DNA of 64,000 nt from a candidate division NC10 bacterium CSP1-5 (GCA_001443495.1 LDXR01000017.1:1-64000); one strand, 5' to 3'; counted from the first letter of the stretch, positions 18,320 to 27,009 are shown. Notes: a model not told the origin generated them from the sequence alone. Program-made: numbers and translations.

Positions 18320-18814
18320 ATGACAATCAGCGAACACGAACGCGCGCTCCGCCTGTCGATGGCGCACGACATGGGCCGCGTTTTCGGGCGAATCACCTTC
18401 AGGATAGCGCCCGCGCTACTCCTTGTTTTCGGGTATGGGATCGTCAACCTCGTCAGCCTGGGGACTGCCCCAAGACACTATTGGCAAACGTACGTCCCGC
18501 TCGTCGGTGCTGGTGCCTCGCTCTTGTCCTGCATCTTCTACCCGATGGCAATGTTCTACGGCCGAAGCTGGCTCTCGGCATCGATGGCGATCACCGGATT
18601 CATCCCATACGTCTTCGCGCTCTTCGTGATGGTCGTTTTCGGCGGCATACGGCTCTACGGCTTGCTCTCTGGATTCTCGATTTTCGGTCTTCTGGGCGGC
18701 CTCTTCTGGCTCATCGTCGGCTACGCCATCCTGTACAACTTCTGGGTCTTCACCGAGGTAGTCGCGAGTGCTGCCAAGGCGCGAACGCGTGTGCTTGAGT
18801 CGCTTGAGAACTGA
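18320..18814 (+). CDS. hypothetical four-helix membrane protein
   Basis: 164 aa with a strong TAGGAGGA ribosome site. A charged, soluble N-terminus (residues 1-28) is followed by about four hydrophobic segments: APALLLVFGYGIVNLVSL, a segment around LVGAGASLLSCIFYP, IPYVFALFVMVVF, and LLGGLFWLIVGYAILYNF. It ends with a short charged tail. The 8-bp gap from the preceding unknown gene suggests joint expression. No family recognised. Confidence 0.6.
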   Translation: MTISEHERALRLSMAHDMGRVFGRITFRIAPALLLVFGYGIVNLVSLGTAPRHYWQTYVPLVGAGASLLSCIFYPMAMFYGRSWLSASMAITGFIPYVFALFVMVVFGGIRLYGLLSGFSIFGLLGGLFWLIVGYAILYNFWVFTEVVASAAKARTRVLESLEN

Positions 18815-18834
18815 AGCTCGCGCTCGGACTTGAG

Positions 18835-18861
18835 GGCGGAAAAAGGTGTCAGGAACCTTTT
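18835..18861. repeat. left REP-like inverted repeat of the transposase unit
   Basis: GGCGGA followed by AAAAGGTGTCAGGAACCTTT-T. The last 21 bp (18841-18861) are the exact reverse complement of 19585-19605, and the preceding GGCGG is also matched with one extra A. The element is itself a hairpin (AAAAGGT/ACCTTTT, loop GTCAGGA). Confidence 0.85.
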
Positions 18862-18864
18862 TTA

Positions 18865-18893
18865 TTGACGGGGAGGGTGGGTGAAGCTAGGCT
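18865..18893 (+). promoter_or_regulatory. promoter of the REP-associated transposase
   Basis: TTGACG (18865-18870), 17-bp spacer, TAGGCT (18888-18893). The predicted start near 18900 is at most two bases before the ATG, so the mRNA would be leaderless. Confidence 0.5.
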
Positions 18894-18901
18894 AGGGTCC
18901 C

Positions 18902-19597
18902 ATGGGACGTCCGTTACGTGCCGCTGTCGGCGGCGTGATCTACCACGTGTTGAACCGGGCGAATGGCGGGCTGCAGCTCTTTGAGAAAGCCGGGGACTAC
19001 GGGGCGTTCGAGCGGGTCTTCGAGGAGGCTCACGAGCGGATCCCGATGCGGACCCTAGCGTATTGCCTCATGCCGAATCATTGGCATCTGGTGCTGTGGC
19101 CACGGCGTGACGGCGACCTCTCGCAGTTTCTGGCGTGGGTGACGCTGACGCACACGCAACGCTGGCATGCGCACCGCAAGACGACGGGCCAGGGGCATGT
19201 GTACCAGGGCCGGTTCAAGGCATTTCCTCTGCAAAGGGATGAGCATTTCCTGGCAGTATGCCGGTATGTGGAGCGGAATCCCTTGAGGGCGGGGTTCGTA
19301 GTGAGAGCCGAAGAGTGGCGGTGGTCAAGCCTGTGGTGGCGGAGGGCTGGCGCCGCTTCGAAGCGGCGCTGGTTGGCCGAGTGGCCTATTCCACGGCCAG
19401 CGCGGTGGGTGAACTGGGTGAACGAGCCGCAGACGGGCACGGAACTTGAAGCACTGCGCCGGTGTGTCACGCGGGGGCAGCCCTTCGGCTCGGAGGCATG
19501 GGTGCGGCGCACGGCGCTCCGCTTGGGCCTCGAAGTGACGTTACGCCCTCGCGGGCGCCCGACAAGGGAGGGTAGGGGGCCACGAAAAGGTTCCTGA
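18902..19597 (+). CDS. REP-associated tyrosine transposase (RAYT, Y1/HUH family)
   Basis: 231 aa. Single-strand DNA transposase-like protein of the TnpA_REP group, thought to mobilise or maintain REP hairpins. Seen: N-terminal YHVLNRANGG, HUH metal motif in LMPNHWHLVLWP (about residues 58-69), GHVYQGRFKAF, and the helix CRYVERNPLRAGFV that carries a conserved Tyr, followed by WRWSSL. A basic C-terminal tail follows. The stop codon lies inside the right inverted repeat (the last residues KGS come from it). No ribosome site. It is flanked by near-perfect inverted repeats, so the whole 18835-19610 segment looks like one mobile unit. Confidence 0.9.
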   Translation: MGRPLRAAVGGVIYHVLNRANGGLQLFEKAGDYGAFERVFEEAHERIPMRTLAYCLMPNHWHLVLWPRRDGDLSQFLAWVTLTHTQRWHAHRKTTGQGHVYQGRFKAFPLQRDEHFLAVCRYVERNPLRAGFVVRAEEWRWSSLWWRRAGAASKRRWLAEWPIPRPARWVNWVNEPQTGTELEALRRCVTRGQPFGSEAWVRRTALRLGLEVTLRPRGRPTREGRGPRKGS

Positions 19598-19610
19598 CAC
19601 CTTTTCCGCC
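19585..19610. repeat. right REP-like inverted repeat
   Basis: AAAAGGTTCCTGACACCTTT-T then CCGCC, reverse complement of the left repeat. The TGA inside it is the transposase stop codon. Confidence 0.85.
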
Positions 19611-19659
19611 TCCTTTTCCGCCTGCACCTTTTCCGCCCACCTTTTCCGCCCTTTCCGCC
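19600..19659. repeat. tandem CCTTTTCCGCC repeats
   Basis: Four copies of CCTTTTCCGCC (19600, 19612, 19627, 19640) with 1-4 bp spacers and a shortened fifth copy to 19659. The word is the outer end of the right inverted repeat, so it appears to be an iterated REP half. Confidence 0.75.
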
Positions 19660-19781
19660 TTCCTGCTGCTGACGTGGGGGACGCGAGGGGTCCGGACCAC
19701 TCGCCTGGCAGCTCGCGGTCCGGGTCGGCATCGTGGTCGCGCAGCAGAGCGGCAGATCCGTTCGACTGAGGAAGACGAGAC

Positions 19782-20585
19782 ATGATCGGAGCCGTTGCCG
19801 GAGACATCATTGGATCGGTATATGAGCGCTGCCCGATCAAGACCAAGGACTTCCCGCTTTTTCACCCTGATTGTCACTTCACCGACGACACAGTGCTGAC
19901 TCTGGCCATTGCCGATGCCATTCTCACAGGTCGCTCATACTTGCGCTCGGTCCTGGAGATTGGCCGGCGTTATCCCGGCGCCGGGTATAGCGGCACATTC
20001 AGGCGCTGGCTACATTCCGAGAATCCCCAGCCCTACAGCAGTTGGGGAAACGGCGCAGCGATGCGCGTTAGTCCCGTGGGCTTCGCCTTCTCGACAGATA
20101 ACGAGGTGCTGCAGCAAGCAGCCGAGACCGCCCGGATCTCACACAGCCACCCAGAAGGCATCAAAGGAGCGGAGGCGACGGCTCTTGCAGTGTTTCTCGC
20201 CCGAACATCCCGCGACAAGCAGCAGATCAGACAAGAGATTACGGATCGGTTCGGATACGACTTGAACCGAACCGTTGAGGACATCCGTCCGAAGTACTCT
20301 TTTGATGTCTCCTGTCAGGGGACAGTACCCGAGGCCATCATTGCGTTCCTCGATTCCATCTCATACGAGGATGCCGTACGCAATGCCATCTCACTTGGCG
20401 GCGATAGCGACACCCTAGCCTGCATAACGGGTGGCATTGCGGAAGCATTCTACGGCGGCATACCCCCCGACATCCCAACCCGGGTGCAGCAGTGCCTCAC
20501 TCCAGACTTGTGGCGGGTGGTCGAGGAATTCTGCCAGAAGTACGGGACAGAGAAGTCGAACCAAGGAGTGCAGGCGACGCCGTGA
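19782..20585 (+). CDS. ADP-ribosylglycohydrolase family protein
   Basis: 267 aa, DraG/ARH fold, predicted to remove ADP-ribose from protein or another substrate in the cytosol. Both metal-binding signatures are intact: the N-terminal GAVAGDIIGSVYE with HFTDDTVLTLAIADAI (about residues 31-46), and the C-terminal SLGGDSDTLACITGGIAEAF. The start ATG has a GAGGAAGAC site. The last residues NQGVQATP are encoded inside a palindromic attC-like segment, and such tails recur in cassette-borne genes (recollection, not searched). No partner ADP-ribosyltransferase lies next to it. Confidence 0.85.
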   Translation: MIGAVAGDIIGSVYERCPIKTKDFPLFHPDCHFTDDTVLTLAIADAILTGRSYLRSVLEIGRRYPGAGYSGTFRRWLHSENPQPYSSWGNGAAMRVSPVGFAFSTDNEVLQQAAETARISHSHPEGIKGAEATALAVFLARTSRDKQQIRQEITDRFGYDLNRTVEDIRPKYSFDVSCQGTVPEAIIAFLDSISYEDAVRNAISLGGDSDTLACITGGIAEAFYGGIPPDIPTRVQQCLTPDLWRVVEEFCQKYGTEKSNQGVQATP

Positions 20586-20610
20586 CCCGCGCGCCTGACT
20601 CTTGTTGGGG
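20555..20610. repeat. attC-like imperfect palindrome at the end of the ADP-ribosylglycohydrolase gene
   Basis: Outer cores GTCGAAC (20555-20561) and GTTGGGG (20604-20610) each match six of seven positions of the attC core consensus RYYYAAC/GTTRRRY. Inner arms pair as CAGGCG (20571-20576) with CGCCTG (20592-20597), AGT with ACT, then CAA with TTG, leaving two unpaired G bases on the left arm only, as in integron attC sites. The length of 56 bp is near the known minimum. No integrase gene is present. Confidence 0.4.
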
Positions 20611-20629
20611 GAGGGACGAGGGTCGGACA

Positions 20630-21160
20630 TTGATATTCTTATTTGGACGTGGTGGACCATTAGGGGCGCTGACTGCTCTTGTCGCTCTGGCGATTCCCGT
20701 CATCGGGTTGACAGCGCAGCGGGACGCGAAGTCCTACGAAACGATTAATGAGTTTGCGACTCGGGGCTGGGCTTTCGACTTAGGAACGTCTCTCACGGAT
20801 CTCAAGGCGGTTGGAAACGTCCAGCGTGAAGTCGTTTCAACGGTGAAGAACCGGCATGACGAAAACCAAATCGACGAGGTTCGTGAGCTATATTACGACG
20901 GGCTGTACGTCAGGGCGTATTTCCCAGCAAAGGATCACAAGCGCCTCTTCCTTGAGGAGGTTGAGATAACAAGCGCGAGGTTTCGAGTCAAGCACGGTCT
21001 CAACGTGGGCGCCTCAGTCACCGAGCTGCAGCGCGTGCTCGGGCAACCAGACGAAGTCAAGGGGGACGTTTATTCGTATTTCGGTGAGGCTGATACCGTC
21101 CACTTCGTCGTCAGGGGTGGTGTCATTATCAAGGTCAAGTGGGAACTCTATCTTGATTGA
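20630..21160 (+). CDS. exported hypothetical protein with SmpA/OmlA-like repeats
   Basis: 176 aa from TTG 20630 (preceded by GACGAGGG); a longer frame from GTG 20582 would start inside the attC-like palindrome. The N-terminus looks like a signal peptide (hydrophobic run LGALTALVALAIPVIGLTA). The mature part has two similar halves with the pattern xxxG-S-T/V-x-x-L, the second reading GLNVGASVTELQRVLGQPDE followed by beta strands. This is reminiscent of SmpA/OmlA or BLIP folds, but I am not certain. It is followed directly by the rplM promoter. Confidence 0.55.
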   Translation: MIFLFGRGGPLGALTALVALAIPVIGLTAQRDAKSYETINEFATRGWAFDLGTSLTDLKAVGNVQREVVSTVKNRHDENQIDEVRELYYDGLYVRAYFPAKDHKRLFLEEVEITSARFRVKHGLNVGASVTELQRVLGQPDEVKGDVYSYFGEADTVHFVVRGGVIIKVKWELYLD

Positions 21161-21169
21161 AGCATTGGG

Positions 21170-21197
21170 TTGACAGAGGAAGAAATAGTGCTAGAAT
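21170..21197 (+). promoter_or_regulatory. strong sigma-70 promoter of rplM-rpsI
   Basis: TTGACA (21170-21175), 16-bp spacer, TAGAAT (21192-21197). Predicted start near 21204, with AGGAGG and GGGGG ribosome-site sequence before ATG 21234. Confidence 0.75.
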
Positions 21198-21233
21198 AAG
21201 TGGGTTTTCCAGGAGGCCAAAGGGGGCATTTGG

Positions 21234-21674
21234 ATGTTGGCGGGGCGGACATATAGCGCGAAGCCGGGCGAGGTCGAACGGCACTGGTATGTCGTCGATG
21301 CGCAGGGCAAGGTCTTGGGACGGCTTGCCAGCGAGGTGGCGATGGTCCTTCGGGGCAAGCGGAAGCCCCAGTTCACCCCCCATGTCGACACCGGCGACTT
21401 TGTGATCGTCGTCAACGCCCAGAAGGTCCTGCTCACCGGCAAGAAATTACGGCAGAAGATCTATTACCATTCCTCGCGGTACCCCGGAGGGCTGAAGGCG
21501 ACAGCCGCGGGTGACCTGCTGAAGAAGCATCCTGAGCGCCTGATCCAGCGTGCGGTCCGGGGCATGCTTCCCAAGAGCAAGTTAGGGGATGCCCTCTACC
21601 GGAAGCTCAAGGTGTACGCCGGTGAGAAGCATCCGCACGAGGCCCAGAAACCTGTTCCCTTAGCGGTTCGGTGA
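21234..21674 (+). CDS. rplM: 50S ribosomal protein L13
   Basis: 146 aa, normal length. Family features: [20 protein letters not shown], a lysine-rich middle ([20 protein letters not shown]), [17 protein letters not shown] and a C-terminal [16 protein letters not shown]. It is first gene of the conserved L13-S9 operon behind a strong promoter. The next gene begins 8 bp on. Confidence 0.97.
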   Translation: MLAGRTYSAKPGEVERHWYVVDAQGKVLGRLASEVAMVLRGKRKPQFTPHVDTGDFVIVVNAQKVLLTGKKLRQKIYYHSSRYPGGLKATAAGDLLKKHPERLIQRAVRGMLPKSKLGDALYRKLKVYAGEKHPHEAQKPVPLAVR

Positions 21675-21682
21675 GGAGCGTC

Positions 21683-22081
21683 GTGGCCAATACCACAGGG
21701 GGCTATTACGGGACCGGAAGACGGAAGAGCGCGGTGGCCCGGGTCCGACTGAAACCGGGGGAGGGCCGGATCGTGGTCAACCGCCGGCCGATGGACGAGT
21801 ATTTTGGCCGGGCCACCCTTCGCATGGTGATCGCCCAACCCCTGAAGATCGTCGGCGTGGAGGGAAAGTATGATGTCATCGCCGACGTCCGGGGGGGCGG
21901 CAGTACGGGGCAGGCGGAGGCGATTCGACACGGGATCTCTCGGGCCCTGCTGGCACTGGATGGGGGACACCGTCCTCCCCTTCGGCAAGCGGGCCTGCTC
22001 ACCAGGGATCCCCGCGTCAAAGAGCGCAAGAAGTACGGACAACGGGGGGCCCGCGCACGATTCCAGTTCTCCAAACGCTAG
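21683..22081 (+). CDS. rpsI: 30S ribosomal protein S9
   Basis: 132 aa. Seen: [16 protein letters not shown] at the N-terminus and the invariant basic tail [20 protein letters not shown] ending KR, which reaches the ribosomal P-site tRNA. GTG 21683 has GTGAGGAGC upstream and gives the usual length; GTG 21671, overlapping the L13 stop, would add four residues. The gene ends in a strong terminator. Confidence 0.97.
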   Translation: MANTTGGYYGTGRRKSAVARVRLKPGEGRIVVNRRPMDEYFGRATLRMVIAQPLKIVGVEGKYDVIADVRGGGSTGQAEAIRHGISRALLALDGGHRPPLRQAGLLTRDPRVKERKKYGQRGARARFQFSKR

Positions 22082-22100
22082 CCGGAGCATGGGTGCGAAA

Positions 22101-22133
22101 AAGGAGGGTCACCCGGGTGACCTTCCTTTTTTT
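22101..22133 (+). terminator. rho-independent terminator of rplM-rpsI
   Basis: AAGGAGGGTCACCC and GGGTGACCTTCC (22101-22125) form a long stem followed by eight T residues (22126-22133). Confidence 0.9.
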
Positions 22134-22168
22134 ATCCCTCGATGTCTCAGAGGGAAAGGATTGTCGGG

Positions 22169-23212
22169 ATGAAGCAAAAGGTGGCCGTCGCCGGGGCCAG
22201 CGGGTACACCGGTGCGGAACTCCTCAGGCTCTTGGTTCGGCATCCGGCGGTAGACGTAGTGGCGGCGACGTCTGAGACTTACGCCGGCAAGCCGGTAAGA
22301 GCGGCCCTGCCCGGCCTCTCTGGATTCGTGGACCTCTCCTTCGACACCCTGGATACGACGAGGCTCGCCTCGGTCGCAGAGATCGTCTTTCTGGCCTTGC
22401 CGCATACTGCCTCGGCTACGCCAGCCGCCGCTCTCCTCCAGGCCGGGTGCCGCGTAATCGATCTCAGCGCCGACTTTCGGCTCCGGGACCCTGGGGTCTA
22501 CGAACGGTGGTATCGGGTGGCCCATCCGGTGCCCCACCTCCTTACAGAGGCGGTGTGTGGCCTGCCGGAGCTTTACCGGGACAGTATCCGACAGGCCCGA
22601 TTGGTCGCTGTCCCCGGTTGTTATCCAACAGCGGCCCTTCTGGGTCTGCAGCCACTCGTGCGTGCGAGAAAAATCGCCTTGGACTCGATCATCGTGAATG
22701 CGGCCTCTGGGATCTCCGGAGCGGGGCGCAAGCTCGATCTGCCCCTTCACTTTTCCGAGGCGAACGAGAACTTCAAGGCCTATGCGGTTGCCTCCCACCG
22801 CCACACGCCCGAGATGGAGCAAGAGCTTTCGCGGCTCGCAGGGCAGGAGGTGGTTCTCTCTTTTACGCCCCATCTGGCCCCGATGACCCGCGGCATCCTG
22901 AGCACCATCTACGCGACCTTGACCTCCCCGATGGTAGTGGAGAGCCTGCACGAGCTCTTTCACCACGCGTATAAGGGAGAGCCCTTCCTCAGGGTCCTGC
23001 CTCCGGGGACCTTTCCCGAGACCAAGCAGGTCTGGGGCTCGAATTACTGCGACATCGGAGTTGCGGTGGATTCGCGCGCGGGGAGGGCCATCGTCATCAC
23101 GGCGCTCGATAATCTGGTCAAGGGGGCGGCAGGCCAGGCGATCCAGGCGATGAACCTGATGGTCGGGCTGGACGAGACCCTCGGGATCGCCGCCCCCCCG
23201 CTCTTCCCGTAG
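22169..23212 (+). CDS. argC: N-acetyl-gamma-glutamyl-phosphate reductase
   Basis: Third step of arginine/ornithine synthesis, NADPH-dependent reduction of N-acetylglutamyl phosphate. 347 aa. Seen: nucleotide loop VAVAGASGYTGAEL, catalytic Cys in AVPGCYPTAALLGLQPL (about residue 149), the NAASGISGAGRK box and a C-terminal DNLVKGAAGQAIQAMN. ATG 22169 has AGGGAAAGGA upstream; ATG 22142 would add nine residues. It is separated from argJ by a heptad-repeat spacer, and the two act in the same pathway. Confidence 0.95.
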   Translation: MKQKVAVAGASGYTGAELLRLLVRHPAVDVVAATSETYAGKPVRAALPGLSGFVDLSFDTLDTTRLASVAEIVFLALPHTASATPAAALLQAGCRVIDLSADFRLRDPGVYERWYRVAHPVPHLLTEAVCGLPELYRDSIRQARLVAVPGCYPTAALLGLQPLVRARKIALDSIIVNAASGISGAGRKLDLPLHFSEANENFKAYAVASHRHTPEMEQELSRLAGQEVVLSFTPHLAPMTRGILSTIYATLTSPMVVESLHELFHHAYKGEPFLRVLPPGTFPETKQVWGSNYCDIGVAVDSRAGRAIVITALDNLVKGAAGQAIQAMNLMVGLDETLGIAAPPLFP

Positions 23213-23230
23213 GACGCAATCCGACGACGG

Positions 23231-23300
23231 ATGACCGATAGTGACTGGTGGCTAACCACGACGTATGAACCCTGAACCCTGAACCATGAACCATGAACGC
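23231..23300. repeat. heptad repeat, site C (argC/argJ spacer and argJ start)
   Basis: TGAAC recurs at 23266, 23273, 23280, 23287 and 23294, exactly 7 bp apart (TGAACCC, TGAACCC, TGAACCA, TGAACCA, TGAACGC). More divergent words in the same register (ATGACCG at 23231 onwards) precede them. The argJ ATG at 23286 lies inside the array and MNHER is encoded by it. Confidence 0.85.
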
Positions 23301-24506
23301 TTTGTAGAGCTGGAGGGGGGGATCACGGCCGTCCGTGGCGTGCGGGCGGCGGGGGTGCACTGCGGCATCAAGAAGGCGAAGCCGGACCTTGCCCTCATCC
23401 GGACCGCGGAGCCGAGCCCGGTGGCAGGGGTCTTCACCACCAACCGGGTCAAGGCGGCTCCGGTCCTCTGGTGCCAAAGGCGTCTACAGGAGGGCACGCG
23501 CCTGTCGGCGATTGTGGTCAACAGCGGCAATGCCAACGCCTGCACCGGCCTTCAGGGGCTCCAGGATGCCGAGAGGATGGCCCAGCTCACCGCTGCCGCC
23601 GTGGGGTGTCCGGTGGAGGAAACCTTTGTGTGCTCTACGGGAATTATCGGCCGGACACTCCCGATAGACCGCGTCGCCTGGGGAATTCGCGAGGCGGCCG
23701 CTCGGCTTCGGGGGGACGGGGGACCCGAGGCTGCCCGGGCGATCATGACGACCGACACGGTCCCGAAGGAGGCGGCGGTTGCAGTGGATGTGGAGGGACG
23801 TCGAGTCCACGTGGGGGGCATGACAAAGGGCGCGGGGATGATCGCCCCCCGCATGGCCACCATGCTCGGCTTTCTCGCCACTGATGCCGTCCTTCAGGCG
23901 CCTGAACTTCAGGCGCTCCTCGTCGAGGCGGTTGACCGGTCCTTTCACTGCATCACGGTGGATGGAGATACCAGTACTAACGATACAGTCCTCTGCTTTG
24001 CTACCGGCAAAGCCGGCGGCCCCCCGCTTCACCCGGGGGCGCCAGGATGGACAGCCTTCCGAGAGGCTCTCGTGGAGGTCGCCCGGACCCTGGCGAAGAA
24101 GATCGTGGCCGACGGCGAGGGGGCGACCAAGCTCGTGACGGTTCAGGTGGCCGGGGCCCCCTCTTCCGCGGCGGCGCGGCGCATTGCCTTTGGGGTCGCC
24201 AATTCCCCTCTGGTGAAGACCACCTTTTTCGCTCAGGACTGCAACTGGGGACGGATCATGGCAGCCATCGGGGCTTCCGGGGTCGATGTGGACCCGGAGG
24301 CGATCAATATCAGGATCGGAGAGGTGCCCGTGGTTTCAGGCGGGGTCGGTCTCGGCTTGGAGGCCGAGGAGGCAGCCCACAAGGCTATGACCCTGCGCGA
24401 GTTTGTCGTGGCGATCGATCTCAACCTGGGAGAGGGAGCGGCGGTCATCTGGACCACCGATCTGGGCTACGAGTATGTGCGGGCGAACGTTACCTATCGC
24501 AGCTAA
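23286..24506 (+). CDS. argJ: bifunctional glutamate N-acetyltransferase/ornithine acetyltransferase
   Basis: Transfers the acetyl group from N-acetylornithine to glutamate (and can use acetyl-CoA), closing the cyclic arginine pathway. 406 aa. The self-cleavage site is present as APRMATMLGFLATD (Thr of ATML, about residue 197), which generates alpha and beta chains. Also seen: NSGNANACTG, VCSTGIIGR and HCITVDGDTSTNDTV. The start codon lies within the 7-bp repeat array and there is no ordinary Shine-Dalgarno sequence. Confidence 0.95.
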   Translation: MNHERFVELEGGITAVRGVRAAGVHCGIKKAKPDLALIRTAEPSPVAGVFTTNRVKAAPVLWCQRRLQEGTRLSAIVVNSGNANACTGLQGLQDAERMAQLTAAAVGCPVEETFVCSTGIIGRTLPIDRVAWGIREAAARLRGDGGPEAARAIMTTDTVPKEAAVAVDVEGRRVHVGGMTKGAGMIAPRMATMLGFLATDAVLQAPELQALLVEAVDRSFHCITVDGDTSTNDTVLCFATGKAGGPPLHPGAPGWTAFREALVEVARTLAKKIVADGEGATKLVTVQVAGAPSSAAARRIAFGVANSPLVKTTFFAQDCNWGRIMAAIGASGVDVDPEAINIRIGEVPVVSGGVGLGLEAEEAAHKAMTLREFVVAIDLNLGEGAAVIWTTDLGYEYVRANVTYRS

Positions 24507-24511
24507 CGGGC

Positions 24512-24532
24512 GATCACCGATAACCGCCCGAG
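24512..24532. repeat. short heptad trace, site D (argJ/rpsB)
   Basis: GATCACC and GATAACC (24512-24525) in 7-bp register, then GCCCGAG. GGGCG before and CGCCC after form a small hairpin. A weak remnant of the repeat type seen elsewhere. Confidence 0.4.
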
Positions 24533-24557
24533 TTTCTAGCCCAGCACCAACGGTAGC

Positions 24558-24587
24558 TTGTCAGATAGGCTCTGGATGTGATATGAA
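24558..24587 (+). promoter_or_regulatory. putative promoter of rpsB-tsf
   Basis: TTGTCA (24558-24563), 18-bp spacer, TATGAA (24582-24587). Predicted start near 24594, giving a leader of about 115 nt. Confidence 0.45.
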
Positions 24588-24627
24588 AAAGTGGGTTACG
24601 GTAGGCCACACTACACACGCCTTCGGA

Positions 24628-24668
24628 TCTTCCGGCCGGTGTTTGCGTTGGGCAAATGGCCCGGAAGA
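24628..24668 (+). promoter_or_regulatory. rpsB leader hairpin, possible S2 autoregulatory site
   Basis: TCTTCCGG (24628-24635) is perfectly complementary to CCGGAAGA (24661-24668) around a 25-nt loop, about 40 nt before the rpsB start and within its predicted leader. Leaders of rpsB commonly bind S2 to repress translation; that role here is inference. Confidence 0.4.
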
Positions 24669-24710
24669 GGTGAAGAGGGCGGCGGATGAACCGGTGGAGA
24701 GGAGGCATCT

Positions 24711-25496
24711 ATGCCGGATGTGACAATGAAAGAGCTCTTGGAAGCGGGGGTTCACTTCGGACACCAGACCAAGCGCTGGAACCCGAAGATGAGGAAGTAT
24801 CTCTTCGGGGAGCGGAACGGCATCTATATCATCGACCTCCAGAAGACCATCGAGAAGTTCAACGAGGCGTGCCGGTTCGTCGGGGAACTCGCCGGGCGCG
24901 GAGATTCGGTGCTCTTTGTGGGGACCAAGCGGCAGGCGGCGGATTCTGTCAAAGAAGGGGCGGAACGGAGCGGGATGTTTTACGTGCATCATCGCTGGCT
25001 CGGCGGGACCTTGACGAATTTCCAGACCATCCGGAAGAGCATCAACCGGCTCAAGCAACTGGAGCAGATGCAGTCGGATGGCAGCGTCGAGAGCCTCCCG
25101 AAAAAGGAGGCGCTGCATCTCGGCCGCGAGATCGAAAAGTTGAACCGGACGCTGGCGGGGATCAAGGAAATGAATCGGCTGCCCGGGGCCGTCGTGGTCG
25201 TCGATACCAAGCGGGAGCGGATCGCCGTTCGGGAGGCCCGACGCCTTGGTATCCCCGTGGTGGCCCTGGTGGACACCAATTGTGATCCAGAGGAGATTGA
25301 CTATCCGATCCCGGGCAATGATGATGCCATCCGCTCCATCAAGCTGATCACGTCTCGATTGGCCGACGCGGTTCTGGAGGGGCGGGGGGCCGTTGACCGG
25401 GGTCTGGAACGAGAGATGCTCGAGGGGGCCGAGGCGGTCAATGAGGGCTCGGTCGAGACGCTGCCGGCCGTTGAGGAGGAGGCCGAAGTCCTGTAA
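24711..25496 (+). CDS. rpsB: 30S ribosomal protein S2
   Basis: 261 aa. Seen: [56 protein letters not shown] and [20 protein letters not shown], all highly conserved in S2, with an acidic C-terminal tail. A strong GAGAGGAGG site precedes the ATG. Classical rpsB-tsf-pyrH-frr order follows. Confidence 0.97.
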   Translation: MPDVTMKELLEAGVHFGHQTKRWNPKMRKYLFGERNGIYIIDLQKTIEKFNEACRFVGELAGRGDSVLFVGTKRQAADSVKEGAERSGMFYVHHRWLGGTLTNFQTIRKSINRLKQLEQMQSDGSVESLPKKEALHLGREIEKLNRTLAGIKEMNRLPGAVVVVDTKRERIAVREARRLGIPVVALVDTNCDPEEIDYPIPGNDDAIRSIKLITSRLADAVLEGRGAVDRGLEREMLEGAEAVNEGSVETLPAVEEEAEVL

Positions 25497-25559
25497 GGTA
25501 TCGACAGGTAACGGCAGGCCGTCTGCGAGGGCTTGGACGGCCGGAATGGGAAACCACTG

Positions 25560-26166
25560 ATGGAGATCGCGGCGTCGCAGGTCAAGGAGCTCCGAATCAA
25601 AACCGGGGCGGGCGTGATGGAGTGCAAGTCAGCCCTGGCGGAGGCTCGGGGAGATTTCGAACGGGCAGTCGCCATCCTCCGGGAGCGGGGGATGGCGAAC
25701 GCGGCCCGGAAGGCGGGGCGGACGGCGACCGATGGGCTGATCGTCGCCTACGTCCATCCCGGCGGCCGGATCGGGGTGTTGATCGAGGTGAACTGCGAGA
25801 CCGATTTTGTGGCCCGGACCGAACAATTCCAGGCCTTGACCAAGGATCTGGCGATGCATGTGGCGGCCATGAATCCCCTCTACCTTCGGCGGGAGGAGGT
25901 GCCCGAGACGGTGCTCGCCGAGGAGCGGCGAATCTTGCAAGTGCAGGCAGCGGGCAGCAGCAAGGTGCCCGAAGTCGTCGAGCGGATTGTGCAGGGCCGG
26001 CTGGAGAAATTCTTCGTCGAGACGTGTTTGATGAACCAGCCCTTTGTCAAGGACCCGGGGCGGACAGTCGAACAGGTCATCCAGGAGGCCATCAGCACGA
26101 TTGGGGAAAACATCGTGGTCCGACGCTTCTGCCGATACCAACTCGGCGAGGCGTCCGACGACAACA

Positions 26167-26180
<14 letters not shown>
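25560..26180 (+). CDS. tsf: elongation factor Ts
   Basis: Guanine-nucleotide exchange factor for EF-Tu; 206 aa, the short single-core type seen in Thermus and others. Seen: VKELRIKTGAGVMECKSAL (UBA-like N-terminal domain) and EVNCETDFVARTEQF. ATG 25560 gives a normal N-terminus; the TTG at 25533 would add nine residues. A 7-bp perfect hairpin (GGCCGTC 25517-25523 with GACGGCC 25536-25542) lies just upstream. The last codons (S-P-M-S-stop) lie in an array of GTCCGAT-type heptads, so the repeat has shaped the C-terminus. Confidence 0.95.
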
Positions 26181-27006
<826 letters not shown>

Positions 27007-27009
27007 GCC

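Larger units (their letters stand above)
18835..19610 (+). mobile_element. RAYT transposase with flanking inverted REP hairpins
   Basis: Unit defined by a HUH transposase gene between two facing 26-27 bp repeats (18835-18861 and 19585-19610). It carries its own promoter just inside the left repeat. No target-site duplication was recognised next to the repeats. Confidence 0.65.

Noticed and set aside
23266-23300. Possible CRISPR array
   Set aside because: Repeat period is 7 bp with no spacers of 25-40 bp and no cas genes; it belongs to the heptad repeat family.
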